From contig DATLZB010000109.1 in NCBI GenBank assembly GCA_035574175.1, positions 1 to 64,000 of the forward strand: a DNA stretch of 64,000 nucleotides, in the 5' to 3' direction. Shown here one piece after another: positions 24,991-33,021 of the stretch. Both the position numbers and the translations under genes were made by a program. The notes beneath the pieces were generated by a model. The model saw only the letters and a program-made list of their open reading frames with translations, was not told the DNA's origin and did no database searches. This DNA is from DATLZB01 sp035574175 (GTDB lineage Bacteria; Pseudomonadota; Alphaproteobacteria; Rhizobiales; Hyphomicrobiaceae). The number at the start of each line of letters is the position of its first letter. The first letter of the stretch is position 1.

Positions 24991-25869
24991 TCACGCGCGA
25001 GGCAGGTCGCCTGCCGCTTGGCCGGCGGGCTTGCGCAGGCCGGCGAGGACGCCGTGTCTCGGCGCGAGCAGGAATGCGATGAGGAACACGGCCGCCTGCA
25101 GCAGCACGATACAGGGGCCGGTGGCGCCGTCGATGTGGAAGCTCAGCAGCGTGCCGAGCACGCTCGAGCCAATGGCGACGGCAGAGGCGATGACGAGCAT
25201 GCGTTCGAAGCGGTCGGTCAGCAGGTAGGCGATGGCGCCCGGCGCCACTAGCATGGCAACCACCAGGATAATACCCACCGCCTTCAACGAAGCGACGATG
25301 CTGAGCGCCAGCAACACGAGCAGCGTATAGTGGATGGCGCGCACAGGGAGACCCACGGCGCGGGCGTGTTGGGGATCGAAGCAGTAGAGCAAGAGGTCTC
25401 GGCGCTTCAGCAGTACGACCAGCAGCGTGCCGCCGGCGACGATGCCCACCTCGACGAGGTCGGCGGCCGTGACGCCAAGCATGTTGCCGAACAGGATGTG
25501 GAGGAGGTGCTGGTCGGTCTCGATCTTGGTGAACATGACGAGCCCCAGACCGAACATGCCGGAGAACACGACGCCCATGACGGTGTCCTCCTTCACGCGG
25601 CTGTTCTCCTTGAAGAATCCGGTGAGCAGAGCGCAGGCTAGGCCGCCGGCGAAGGCGCCGGCGGCGAGCGGCAGACCGGCGATGTAGGCGAGCACGATGC
25701 CGGGGAGCACTGCGTGCGAGACGGCATCGCCCATCAGCGACCAGCCCTTAAGCACGAGGTAGCAGGAGAGCACGGCGCAGACGGCGCCGACCAGTATGGA
25801 GACGACGAGAGCGCGCTGCATGAAGCCGTAGCTCAAGGGGAGCGCCACGAAATCCCACAGCACGCTCAT
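24991..25869 (-). CDS. sitD: Metal ABC transporter permease (SitD-like)
   Basis: This 292-residue polytopic protein of the ABC-3 family carries Mn/Zn/Fe across the inner membrane. About eight membrane segments are visible, with the family motif GWSLMGDAVSHAVLPGI near the N-terminus. It is the last gene of a four-gene unit, its start overlapping the sitC stop by four bases. Its sequence is clearly paralogous to the permease upstream (both have LMLVAS/GATAYLLTDRFER-type segments). The symbol rests on operon type, not on proven orthology. Confidence 0.88.
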   Translation of the reverse strand: MSVLWDFVALPLSYGFMQRALVVSILVGAVCAVLSCYLVLKGWSLMGDAVSHAVLPGIVLAYIAGLPLAAGAFAGGLACALLTGFFKENSRVKEDTVMGVVFSGMFGLGLVMFTKIETDQHLLHILFGNMLGVTAADLVEVGIVAGGTLLVVLLKRRDLLLYCFDPQHARAVGLPVRAIHYTLLVLLALSIVASLKAVGIILVVAMLVAPGAIAYLLTDRFERMLVIASAVAIGSSVLGTLLSFHIDGATGPCIVLLQAAVFLIAFLLAPRHGVLAGLRKPAGQAAGDLPRA

Positions 25870-26723
25870 GACGTCACCTCACGCGTGGTCGTTGCCCGCC
25901 GGCGCGCGGCCAGCATGCCGTGCTTTGGCGCGGACAGAAACGCGGCGACGAATAGGGCCGTCTGCAGCGAGACGATGACGCCGCCGGTGGCGCCGTCGAG
26001 AAAGAAACTCAAATAGGCACCGGCAAAGCTGGTCACCGACCCGATGGCGACGCTCAGGGCAAGCAGCCGGCCGAAGCGGTCGGTGAGCAGGTAGGCGGTG
26101 GCGCCGGGGGTCACCACCATGGCGATGACGAGGCAGGCGCCGACGGTCTGTAGGGCCGCCACCGTGCAAGCGGCCAGGAGGGTGAAGAACAGGACCTTCA
26201 GTGCGGTCGGATCGAGGCCCACGATGCGGGCGTGGCTCTCGTCGAAGAACACCACCATCAGGTCGCGCCACTTCAAGAGCAGGATGGCGAGCGAGACGGC
26301 GGCGATGACGACGACCTGCACAGCATCCTCGTCGGCAATGCCTAAAATGTTGCCGAGCACGATCGTCTGTACGTTGACCGAGGTCGGGTAGAGCGAGATC
26401 ATAAGCAGGCCGGCGGCGAAGAAGGAGGTGAAGACGATGCCGATGACGGCGTCCTCTCTGAGCCGTGAGCGCTGGCGGACGATGGCCATGCCCAAGGCCG
26501 CCATCATGCCGGCAAAGAAGGCACCGAGCGCATAGGGCAGACCTAAAAGGTAGGCGCCGGCGACGCCAGGCACGATGGAGTGGCCGAGCGCATCGCCCAT
26601 CAGCGACCAACCCTTGAGCATCAGGTAGGCGGAAAGAAAGGCGCAGGTGGCCCCGACCAGGGCGCTCACCCACATGGCCTTGATCATGTAGTTGTACTCG
26701 AAGGGGACGAGCAGCTCGCTCAC
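25866..26723 (-). CDS. sitC: Metal ABC transporter permease (SitC-like)
   Basis: This 285-residue ABC-3 family permease has about eight membrane segments and the motif GWSLMGDALGHSIVPGV. With the paralogous SitD-like protein it would form a heterodimeric channel. The gene overlaps the ATPase stop upstream and the SitD start downstream, each by ATGA, so all four cistrons are coupled. A metal-binding cytosolic tail is not evident. Confidence 0.88.
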   Translation of the reverse strand: MSELLVPFEYNYMIKAMWVSALVGATCAFLSAYLMLKGWSLMGDALGHSIVPGVAGAYLLGLPYALGAFFAGMMAALGMAIVRQRSRLREDAVIGIVFTSFFAAGLLMISLYPTSVNVQTIVLGNILGIADEDAVQVVVIAAVSLAILLLKWRDLMVVFFDESHARIVGLDPTALKVLFFTLLAACTVAALQTVGACLVIAMVVTPGATAYLLTDRFGRLLALSVAIGSVTSFAGAYLSFFLDGATGGVIVSLQTALFVAAFLSAPKHGMLAARRRATTTREVTS

Positions 26724-27646
26724 CGCTTGTCCTCCTTGCGGGTGCCGCCGAGCGGCTCGCCAGCCTTGCGGCGGTCGCCGTAGAAGACGACGGGGCGTTC
26801 GTCGTCGGTCAGCACGGTGACGCCGCGCTGGTCGTCGTCCTGGTGCAGCTCAGCGCCCTCGAGGCGGAAATGGCGCAGCACGCCGCCGAAAGCGCGCTCC
26901 AGGTTGGCTTGCGTAAAGGTGGTCGCGGTCGGACCGGCGGCGAGCACCTTGCGGTTCACCAGCACGACCTGATCGCAAAAGTCGGGCACGCTGCCGAGGT
27001 TGTGGGTGGAGACCAGCATCAGGCGCCCCAAATCGCGCAGCTCGCGGAGCAGGTCAACAATGACCGTCTCCGTTTTCACGTCGACACCGGTGAACGGCTC
27101 GTCGAGCAGGATAAGCCGCCCCTCCTGAGCGAGGGCGCGGGCGAGGAAAACCCGCTTCTTCTGGCCGCCCGAGAGCTCGCCGATCTGGCGGGTGCGGAAG
27201 GCGCTCATGCCGACACGCTCGAGCGCTTCGTCCACCTTGCGGCGATCCTCGGCGGAGGCGATGCGCAGGAAGCCCATGCGACCGTAGCGGCCCATCATCA
27301 CCACGTCCTCGACGAGCACGGGAAAGTTCCAGTCCACGTCCTCGCTCTGGGGCACGTAGGCGACGGCGGCAAGCCGCATGGCTTCGCGTGCGGGAAGACC
27401 ACAGATCTTGACCTCGCCCCGGCGCGGCGTAACGAAGCCCATGATCGCCTTAAACAGCGTGGACTTGCCGGAGCCGTTGATGCCGACCAGCCCGCAGATG
27501 CTGCCTGGGCCCAGCTCGAAGGAGGCATCGGTGAGCGCGGTCGTCCCGTTGGGATAGGTGACGGTCACGCCCTGCACCGAGAGCGAGGCGACGAGGCCTC
27601 CGGTATCGGCCGGTTTGGCGAATGCCGGGGAGTGGTCGAGCATCAC
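26720..27646 (-). CDS. sitB: Metal ABC transporter ATP-binding protein (SitB-like)
   Basis: The 308-residue ATPase has Walker A GINGSGKST, Q-loop YVPQSEDVDWNFP, signature LSGGQKKRVFLARAL and Walker B LILLDEPFTG. The YVPQ...VDWxFP stretch is characteristic of ATPases serving Mn/Zn/Fe binding-protein systems. The C-terminal 60 residues beyond the nucleotide-binding core are charged and variable. The second gene of the operon, it overlaps the binding-protein stop. Confidence 0.92.
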   Translation of the reverse strand: MMLDHSPAFAKPADTGGLVASLSVQGVTVTYPNGTTALTDASFELGPGSICGLVGINGSGKSTLFKAIMGFVTPRRGEVKICGLPAREAMRLAAVAYVPQSEDVDWNFPVLVEDVVMMGRYGRMGFLRIASAEDRRKVDEALERVGMSAFRTRQIGELSGGQKKRVFLARALAQEGRLILLDEPFTGVDVKTETVIVDLLRELRDLGRLMLVSTHNLGSVPDFCDQVVLVNRKVLAAGPTATTFTQANLERAFGGVLRHFRLEGAELHQDDDQRGVTVLTDDERPVVFYGDRRKAGEPLGGTRKEDKR

Positions 27647-28563
27647 TTGCCGAAGCCCTTGGCGATGGTGTCCACGGTAACCTCCAGCAGCTTCAGGTAG
27701 GACGGCACGGGGCCGCGCTCGTCGCTTAGCGAGTCGACGTAAAGCACGCCGCCGTAGCGGGCGCCGGTCTCGCGCGCAACCTGACGGGCCGGCTTGTCGG
27801 AGACCGTGCTTTCGCTGAAAACCACGGGGATCTTGTTCTTACGCACCTGGTCGATGACGTGGCGCACCTGCTGGGGCGTGCCCTGCTCGTCGGCGTTGAT
27901 CGGCCAGAGGTAAAGCTCGCGCAGCCCATAGTCGCGGGCAAGATAGCTGAAGGCGCCCTCGCTCGTCACCAACCAGCGTTGACCCTCGGGGATGGCAGAG
28001 AGGCGCGTGCGCAACGGCTCGTCGATGGCCTTGATCCTGGCAGCGTAGGCGGCGGCGTTCTCGTTGTAGGCGGCGGCGTTGGCGGGGTCGTACTTGGTGA
28101 GCGCCCGGCGGATGTTATCGACATAGATCAGTGCATTCGATGGCGACATCCACGCGTGGGGATTGGGCTTGCCGGTGTAGGGGCCCTCGGTGATGCCGAT
28201 GGGGGTGACGCCCTCGGTGACAACGACGCTCGGCACCTCCTTTACGTTGTCAAAGAAGCGCTCGAACCAGCGCTCGAGGTTCATGCCGTTCCAGATCACG
28301 AGGTCGGTGGATTGCGCCTTCACCACGTCGAGCGGCGTCGGCTGGTAGTCGTGGATCTCGGCGCCCGGCTTGGTGATCGATTCGACGATCGCCGCCGTGC
28401 CGGCGACGTTCTGGGCGATGTCCTGGATAACGGTGAAAGTGGTGACGACCCGGAACGGTTTCCTGGGCGGGCCGGAGACGGCCTCAGCCAGTGCCGAGGC
28501 GCCCGTTGCGGCCCACAACAAACCGCCTGTACTCAACGCTGCAAAGCGCCGCCGATCGATCAT
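27643..28563 (-). CDS. sitA: Manganese/iron-type ABC transporter substrate-binding protein (SitA-like)
   Basis: This 306-residue cluster A-I periplasmic binding protein has a signal peptide in the first 30 residues. The four expected metal ligands are visible: His in EIHDYQPTP, His in NPHAWMSPS, Glu in TSEGAFSY and Asp in YVDSLS. The His-His-Glu-Asp set, with no His-rich loop, is that of Mn/Fe receptors (SitA, PsaA, MntC) rather than ZnuA. I start at 28563 because TAGGAG precedes that ATG. A perfect palindrome 40 bases upstream is a likely metalloregulator site. Confidence 0.9.
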   Translation of the reverse strand: MIDRRRFAALSTGGLLWAATGASALAEAVSGPPRKPFRVVTTFTVIQDIAQNVAGTAAIVESITKPGAEIHDYQPTPLDVVKAQSTDLVIWNGMNLERWFERFFDNVKEVPSVVVTEGVTPIGITEGPYTGKPNPHAWMSPSNALIYVDNIRRALTKYDPANAAAYNENAAAYAARIKAIDEPLRTRLSAIPEGQRWLVTSEGAFSYLARDYGLRELYLWPINADEQGTPQQVRHVIDQVRKNKIPVVFSESTVSDKPARQVARETGARYGGVLYVDSLSDERGPVPSYLKLLEVTVDTIAKGFGK

Positions 28564-28602
28564 GACCCCTGCTCCTAGCACGGTTCGAAAGCCGCCTGTT
28601 TA

Positions 28603-28619
28603 TTGCAAATAGTTTGCAA
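28603..28619. promoter_or_regulatory. Perfect 7-3-7 palindrome, candidate Mur/Fur-family operator
   Basis: The sequence TTGCAAA-TAG-TTTGCAA is a perfect inverted repeat, A/T-rich within very G/C-rich DNA, 40-56 bases upstream of the metal-binding-protein start. A TGCAAAT-type dyad is what I recall for the manganese-responsive Fur homologue Mur in Rhizobiales, and it does not resemble the Zur or Irr consensus. The binding protein's Mn/Fe-type ligands fit this. It also lies 93 bases upstream of gatB, but repression of sitABCD is the simpler reading. Confidence 0.6.
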
Positions 28620-28711
28620 CTGCAATGGGCTGAGGTCGCGTCAGTTCGGGCGAGGATTGCCGCGGCCAGGCCGGTGCGATAACCAACTCGCGGGCGCGAG
28701 GAGCGATTTGC

Positions 28712-30196
28712 ATGCAGGACAAGGCGAGATCGGCCACTGAACACAACCTCATCAAGGGGGCGACGGGTGATTGGGAGGTGGTGGTCGGCATGGAGGTGCA
28801 TGCCCAGGTCAATTCCCGGGCGAAGCTCTTCTCCGGCGCCTCGACCGCGTTCGGGGCGGAGCCCAACGCGCAGGTTTCGCTCGTCGATGCAGCGATGCCG
28901 GGCATGCTGCCGGTGATCAACGGCGAGTGCGTGGCACAGGCGGTGCGCACCGGTCTCGGCCTCAGGGCCAAGATCAATCTGGTCAGCGTGTTCGACCGCA
29001 AGAACTACTTCTATCCCGACCTTCCGCAGGGCTACCAGATCAGCCAGTACAAGCAGCCGATCGTCGGCGAGGGCGAGGTCGAGGCGGAGGCGGACGGGGA
29101 GACGTTCAGGGTCGGCATCGAGCGGCTGCACCTCGAACAGGACGCCGGCAAGTCCATCCACGACCGGCATCCGGATCATTCCTACGTGGATTTGAACCGT
29201 GCCGGCGTGGCGCTGATGGAGATCGTGTCGAAGCCGGACATCCGCTCGGCCAGGCAGGCGCAAGCGTTCATTTCCAAGCTCAGAACCATCCTGCGCTATC
29301 TCGGCACTTCGGACGGCGACATGGAGAAGGGCAACCTGCGCGCCGACGTAAACGTGTCGGTGCGGCGGGCTGGCGAGAGCAAACTTGGTACGCGCTGCGA
29401 GATCAAGAATTTGAACTCGGTCCGATTCATCGGCCAAGCGATCGAGGCGGAGGCGCGCCGCCAAATCGACATCCTTGAGGAGGGGGGGGTGATCGAGCAG
29501 GAGACGCGGCTGTTCGACCCGGCCAAGGGCGAGACCCGCTCGATGCGTACCAAGGAGGAGGCGCATGACTACCGCTACTTTCCCGATCCGGACCTGTTGC
29601 CGCTCGAGCTGACGCAAGAGTACGTGGACGGCCTGAAGCACGATCTGCCCGAGCTGCCTGACGCCAAGAAGGCGCGGTTCATGAAGGAATACGGGCTCTC
29701 CGCCTACGACGCCGGCGTGCTGGTCGCCGAGCGCGAGAGCGCGGATTATTTTGAAGCGGTCGCCAAGGGCCGCGACGGCAAGCTTTCCGCCAACTGGGTC
29801 ATCAACGAGCTGTTCGGCCGTCTCAACAAGGAAGGCAAGGATATCTCGGCCTCGCCGGTGTCGGCGGGGCAGCTCGGCGCCATCCTCGACCTGATCGAAT
29901 CGGGCGCCATCTCCGGCAAGATCGCCAAGGAGCTGTTCGAGATCGTATGGGCGGAGGGCGGCGATCCGGCACAAATCGTCGAAGAGCGCGGCATGAAGCA
30001 GGTCACCGACACAGGCGCAATCGAGGCCGCCGTCGATTCCGTGATCGCCGCCAATCCCGACAAAGTCGCGCAGGCCAAAGCCAAGCCCGCCGCGCTCGGC
30101 TGGTTCGTCGGTCAGGTGATGAAAGCGACCGGCGGCAAGGCCAACCCGCAGGCGGTCAACGAGCTGCTCAGGAAGAAGATCGGGCTCCAGCCCTGA
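28712..30196 (+). CDS. gatB: Asp/Glu-tRNA amidotransferase subunit B
   Basis: This 494-residue kinase/amidotransferase subunit phosphorylates the misacylated tRNA-bound Glu or Asp. Signatures are VVVGMEVHAQVNSRAKLFSG, the KNYFYPDLPQGYQISQ segment, and MRTKEEAHDYRYFPDPDLLP. The C-terminal YqeY-like tail (ALGWFVGQVMKATGG, ending NELLRKKIGLQP) binds tRNA. GAGGAG precedes ATG 28712. It is separated from gatCA by the RidA, chorismate mutase and transporter genes. Confidence 0.97.
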   Translation: MQDKARSATEHNLIKGATGDWEVVVGMEVHAQVNSRAKLFSGASTAFGAEPNAQVSLVDAAMPGMLPVINGECVAQAVRTGLGLRAKINLVSVFDRKNYFYPDLPQGYQISQYKQPIVGEGEVEAEADGETFRVGIERLHLEQDAGKSIHDRHPDHSYVDLNRAGVALMEIVSKPDIRSARQAQAFISKLRTILRYLGTSDGDMEKGNLRADVNVSVRRAGESKLGTRCEIKNLNSVRFIGQAIEAEARRQIDILEEGGVIEQETRLFDPAKGETRSMRTKEEAHDYRYFPDPDLLPLELTQEYVDGLKHDLPELPDAKKARFMKEYGLSAYDAGVLVAERESADYFEAVAKGRDGKLSANWVINELFGRLNKEGKDISASPVSAGQLGAILDLIESGAISGKIAKELFEIVWAEGGDPAQIVEERGMKQVTDTGAIEAAVDSVIAANPDKVAQAKAKPAALGWFVGQVMKATGGKANPQAVNELLRKKIGLQP

Positions 30197-30272
30197 CGGA
30201 GCGTCTTCCGCGGCACGGGCCGGGGACTGCTCTACAGCCGCATCGTCCGCGACTTGCGACGGAGGATCTTGC

Positions 30273-30389
30273 ATGGTGGATGCGCAGTCGGTGGACAGGC
30301 CTGCCAACCCGGGCATCGCCCAGTTCTTCGCCGCGATACCGGCGGCTGTTCTGACCATCCGATTGACGGCTGGTTCGTCGGGCAGGTGA
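30273..30389 (+). CDS. Possible 38-residue small protein
   Basis: This ORF of 39 codons starts at ATG 30273 and has an excellent ribosome binding site (CGGAGG seven bases before it). The product has a mildly hydrophobic centre (IAQFFAAIPAAVLTIRL) and matches nothing I know. Its 3' end overlaps a 22-base near-copy of a piece of the gatB tail. It may therefore be the start of a gene cut off by a past rearrangement rather than a functional small protein. It occupies most of the gap between gatB and the SDR gene. Confidence 0.3.
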   Translation: MVDAQSVDRPANPGIAQFFAAIPAAVLTIRLTAGSSGR

Positions 30390-30511
30390 ACGTGCCTCGC
30401 GCCGTGGGTTCCGGAAAGCCTATCCCGCCTCGCAGCCTTCGGGTGCTGCGCCAGCTTGCTCGTTTCCGGACTGCTTGGGCCCTCCAAGTTGGTCCGGGCT
30501 CGGGGGCGCGC

Positions 30512-31267
30512 TCAATCGCTGCCCGGCAGAATGGCGGTGACGCCGCCGTCGACGAAGAGCTCCGAGCCGGTGATGAAATCGGCGTCGTCGGAGGCCAGGA
30601 ACAAGAGCGCGCGGGCGACGTCCTCGGGCACGCCGGGCCGGTTCATGCGCAGGTTGCGGACCGGCCGGTCGGGGTTGAACGTGTCCTTGCCGACGGGCGA
30701 GCCGATCTTGTTCGGCACGAGGGTCATGACGCGGATGTTGTGGGGGGCGAGCTGGATCGCCATGGAGCGGGTGAGGTTGCGCACGCCGCCCTTGGCGGCG
30801 GTGTAGGCGATGGCGCGGGGCCGGCCGAAGTAGCCCGACGTCGAGCCGACATTGACGATGACGCCGCCCGAGCCCTGCGCGACCATCGCTTTCGCCACGT
30901 GCTTGCCCATCAGGAACGGGCCGGTGAGCGTGACGGCGATGACGCGGTCCCACTCCTGCTTGGTGATATCCAGGATGTGCTTGTTGTCGGAGATCGCCAC
31001 GTTGTTGATCAGGATGTCGATGCGGCCGAAGGCGGCGCTCACGTCCCGGATGAGCGCCTCGACCTGCGCCTCCTCGGACACGTCGGCAACGAAGGGGCGG
31101 GCCGTGCCGCCCGCGGAGCTGATTACGGCAGCGACCCTCTCGGCGCGGTCCTCGTCGAGATCGACGACGGCGACCTTGGCGCCTTCGCGCGCGAACAGCC
31201 TGGCGGTTGCTTCACCGATGTTGCGGCCCGCCCCAGTGACGATGGCCGCCTTGCCTGCAAGCCTCAT
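30512..31267 (-). CDS. SDR family oxidoreductase
   Basis: This 251-residue short-chain dehydrogenase/reductase has the cofactor loop TGAGRNIGEA, NNVAISDN in the NAG region, the active-site Ser in VNVGSTSGYFG and YTAAKGG with the catalytic Tyr and Lys. VVDLD at the end of strand 2 suggests NAD(H) rather than NADP(H). GGAGG lies before ATG 31267, and the start overlaps the hyuB stop, so it is the last gene of the hyuA-hyuB-SDR operon. The substrate is unknown. Confidence 0.9.
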   Translation of the reverse strand: MRLAGKAAIVTGAGRNIGEATARLFAREGAKVAVVDLDEDRAERVAAVISSAGGTARPFVADVSEEAQVEALIRDVSAAFGRIDILINNVAISDNKHILDITKQEWDRVIAVTLTGPFLMGKHVAKAMVAQGSGGVIVNVGSTSGYFGRPRAIAYTAAKGGVRNLTRSMAIQLAPHNIRVMTLVPNKIGSPVGKDTFNPDRPVRNLRMNRPGVPEDVARALLFLASDDADFITGSELFVDGGVTAILPGSD

Positions 31268-33021
31268 GATGCCTCCGACGACATTCCGGCCAGGCGGAGC
31301 TCGGTGCGGCGGGCTTTGGTGGCAGCCTCGTCGAGCCGCCAACGGCCATCCTCGTTGCGCACTATCACACCGTACTGATCGCGCGCAGCCTCGGCAGAAA
31401 CGTAGCCCTCGCGCACGTCGTTAAGCACGCGCTCGGCCTCGCGCTCGAGCGGGTCGCCGAACCCGCCGCCGCCGGGTGTTTCCAGGCGGAAGACGTCGCC
31501 GGCTTTGAGCGGGTAATCGGCATAGCGCGTCGGCAGGCGCTTCTCGTCGGGCGTGCCGGGATTGATGCGGATGTCGCCGGTGCGGCCGGGCTTACCGCCG
31601 TTGGCGCCGTTGGCCGGAATAACGTGCTTGGCGGAGCGGATCGAGAAGCGCGCCTCGGCGAGGTTCAAATACTCGCGGCGGATGCCTAATCCCCCGCGGA
31701 AGGTGCCCGGGCCTCCTGAGTCTCGGATCAGTTCGAAACGCAGCACGCGGGTCGGGAACTCGCTTTCGATGATCTCGACCGGGGCGATCTTGGCGTTCGA
31801 CTGGTTGACGTTGGTGCCGGAGGCCCCGTCCTTCACGGCCCGCGCCCCGGCGCCGCCGCCGATGATCTCGTACTGCACGTAGCCCTTGCCGGTGTAGGTG
31901 CTGCGCCCGCCGATGATGATGGAGCGGCTGGCGCAACCGTCGGCGCGGGTGCGCGCCGGCACCAGGTGGCCGACAGCGTCGAAAATGGCATCGACGACAG
32001 CGTGTACGGTCGGATTGTAAGTGTTGACCGGGGCCGGGTAGATGGGATCGAGAACGCTGCCCCGCCGCGTGGTGATGTCGATGGCCGCGAGCAGGCCGCT
32101 CGTCACAAATATGTGGGGGTCGACGAGCGAGATCAGGCAGTAGGCGCAGGCCGCTTGTACCAGGGGCGGGCGGATGTTGGCCGGCCCGCGCGTCTGGTCT
32201 GCCGAGCCCGAAAAGTCGAAGCGGATGCGGTCGCCCTGCTTGTCGACCACGACGTGGACGCGCACGGGCTTGTTCAGCTCGATGCCGTCGTCGTCAATGA
32301 AGCGCTCGGACTGGTAGCGTCCGTCGGGCCATTCGGCGATGGCCGCACGCAGCTTGCTCTCGGAGGTGGCGAGGAGTTCGTCTGCGGCAGCCTTGAAGTT
32401 AGCGACACCGTACTTGGCAACCAGCTCGCCCAGGCGCCGCTCGCCTAGGCGCGCAGCGCCGAGCTGACCGCGGATGTCGCCCAGCACCAGCTCCGGGGTG
32501 CGGCTGTTGGCGGCGATGATGCGCTCAACGTCGCCGATAGGCGTGAAGGCGCGCTGGTAGCGGACGGGGGGAAGCTGCAGGCCCTCGTTGAATACCTCTC
32601 GCGCCTGGCCGGAGCAACTTCCCGGCACCGGGCCGCCGATGTCGCCCTTGTGCGCGATGCTGGCGCAGAAGCCCAAATGCGTGCCTTCGTAGAACACCGG
32701 CGTGAAGACAGCCATGTCGGGCGCGTGCGGGCTGCCACCCAGATAGGGGTCATTGATGAGGAAGGCGTCGCCCTCGGCGATGTCACCTGAATAGATTTTG
32801 AGGATCGCGGCGCAGCAGGCCGGAAAAGCGCCGATGTGCAATGGTAGCACGACGTGCTGGGCGATCACCTTGCCGGAGGCGTCGAGCAGTGCGCAGGAGG
32901 CGTCCTGGGATTCGCGGATGATGGTGGAGAAGCCGGTGCGGAACAGCGAGTTCTGCATCTCGCGCACGATGCCGCTCAGGCTGGCGCGGATCACCTCGAG
33001 CTCGACGGCGCCGATCGTCAT
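31264..33021 (-). CDS. hyuB: Hydantoinase B/oxoprolinase family protein
   Basis: This 585-residue protein of the HyuB family partners HyuA in ATP-dependent hydrolysis of hydantoins or 5-oxoproline, or in acetone-type carboxylation. Typical segments are REMQNSLFRTGFSTIIRESQDAS, INDPYLGGSPHAPDMAVFTPV and a C-terminal LETPGGGGFGDP. ATG 33021 overlaps the hyuA stop by four bases, so the subunits are made together. The longer frame to 33177 reads antisense-like sequence inside hyuA and is rejected. Confidence 0.9.
   Translation of the reverse strand: MTIGAVELEVIRASLSGIVREMQNSLFRTGFSTIIRESQDASCALLDASGKVIAQHVVLPLHIGAFPACCAAILKIYSGDIAEGDAFLINDPYLGGSPHAPDMAVFTPVFYEGTHLGFCASIAHKGDIGGPVPGSCSGQAREVFNEGLQLPPVRYQRAFTPIGDVERIIAANSRTPELVLGDIRGQLGAARLGERRLGELVAKYGVANFKAAADELLATSESKLRAAIAEWPDGRYQSERFIDDDGIELNKPVRVHVVVDKQGDRIRFDFSGSADQTRGPANIRPPLVQAACAYCLISLVDPHIFVTSGLLAAIDITTRRGSVLDPIYPAPVNTYNPTVHAVVDAIFDAVGHLVPARTRADGCASRSIIIGGRSTYTGKGYVQYEIIGGGAGARAVKDGASGTNVNQSNAKIAPVEIIESEFPTRVLRFELIRDSGGPGTFRGGLGIRREYLNLAEARFSIRSAKHVIPANGANGGKPGRTGDIRINPGTPDEKRLPTRYADYPLKAGDVFRLETPGGGGFGDPLEREAERVLNDVREGYVSAEAARDQYGVIVRNEDGRWRLDEAATKARRTELRLAGMSSEAS

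Noticed and set aside
28484..30487. Minus-strand ORF of 667 codons across gatB
   Set aside because: It is antisense to gatB and spans the sit promoter region; its codon pattern is that of a shadow frame.
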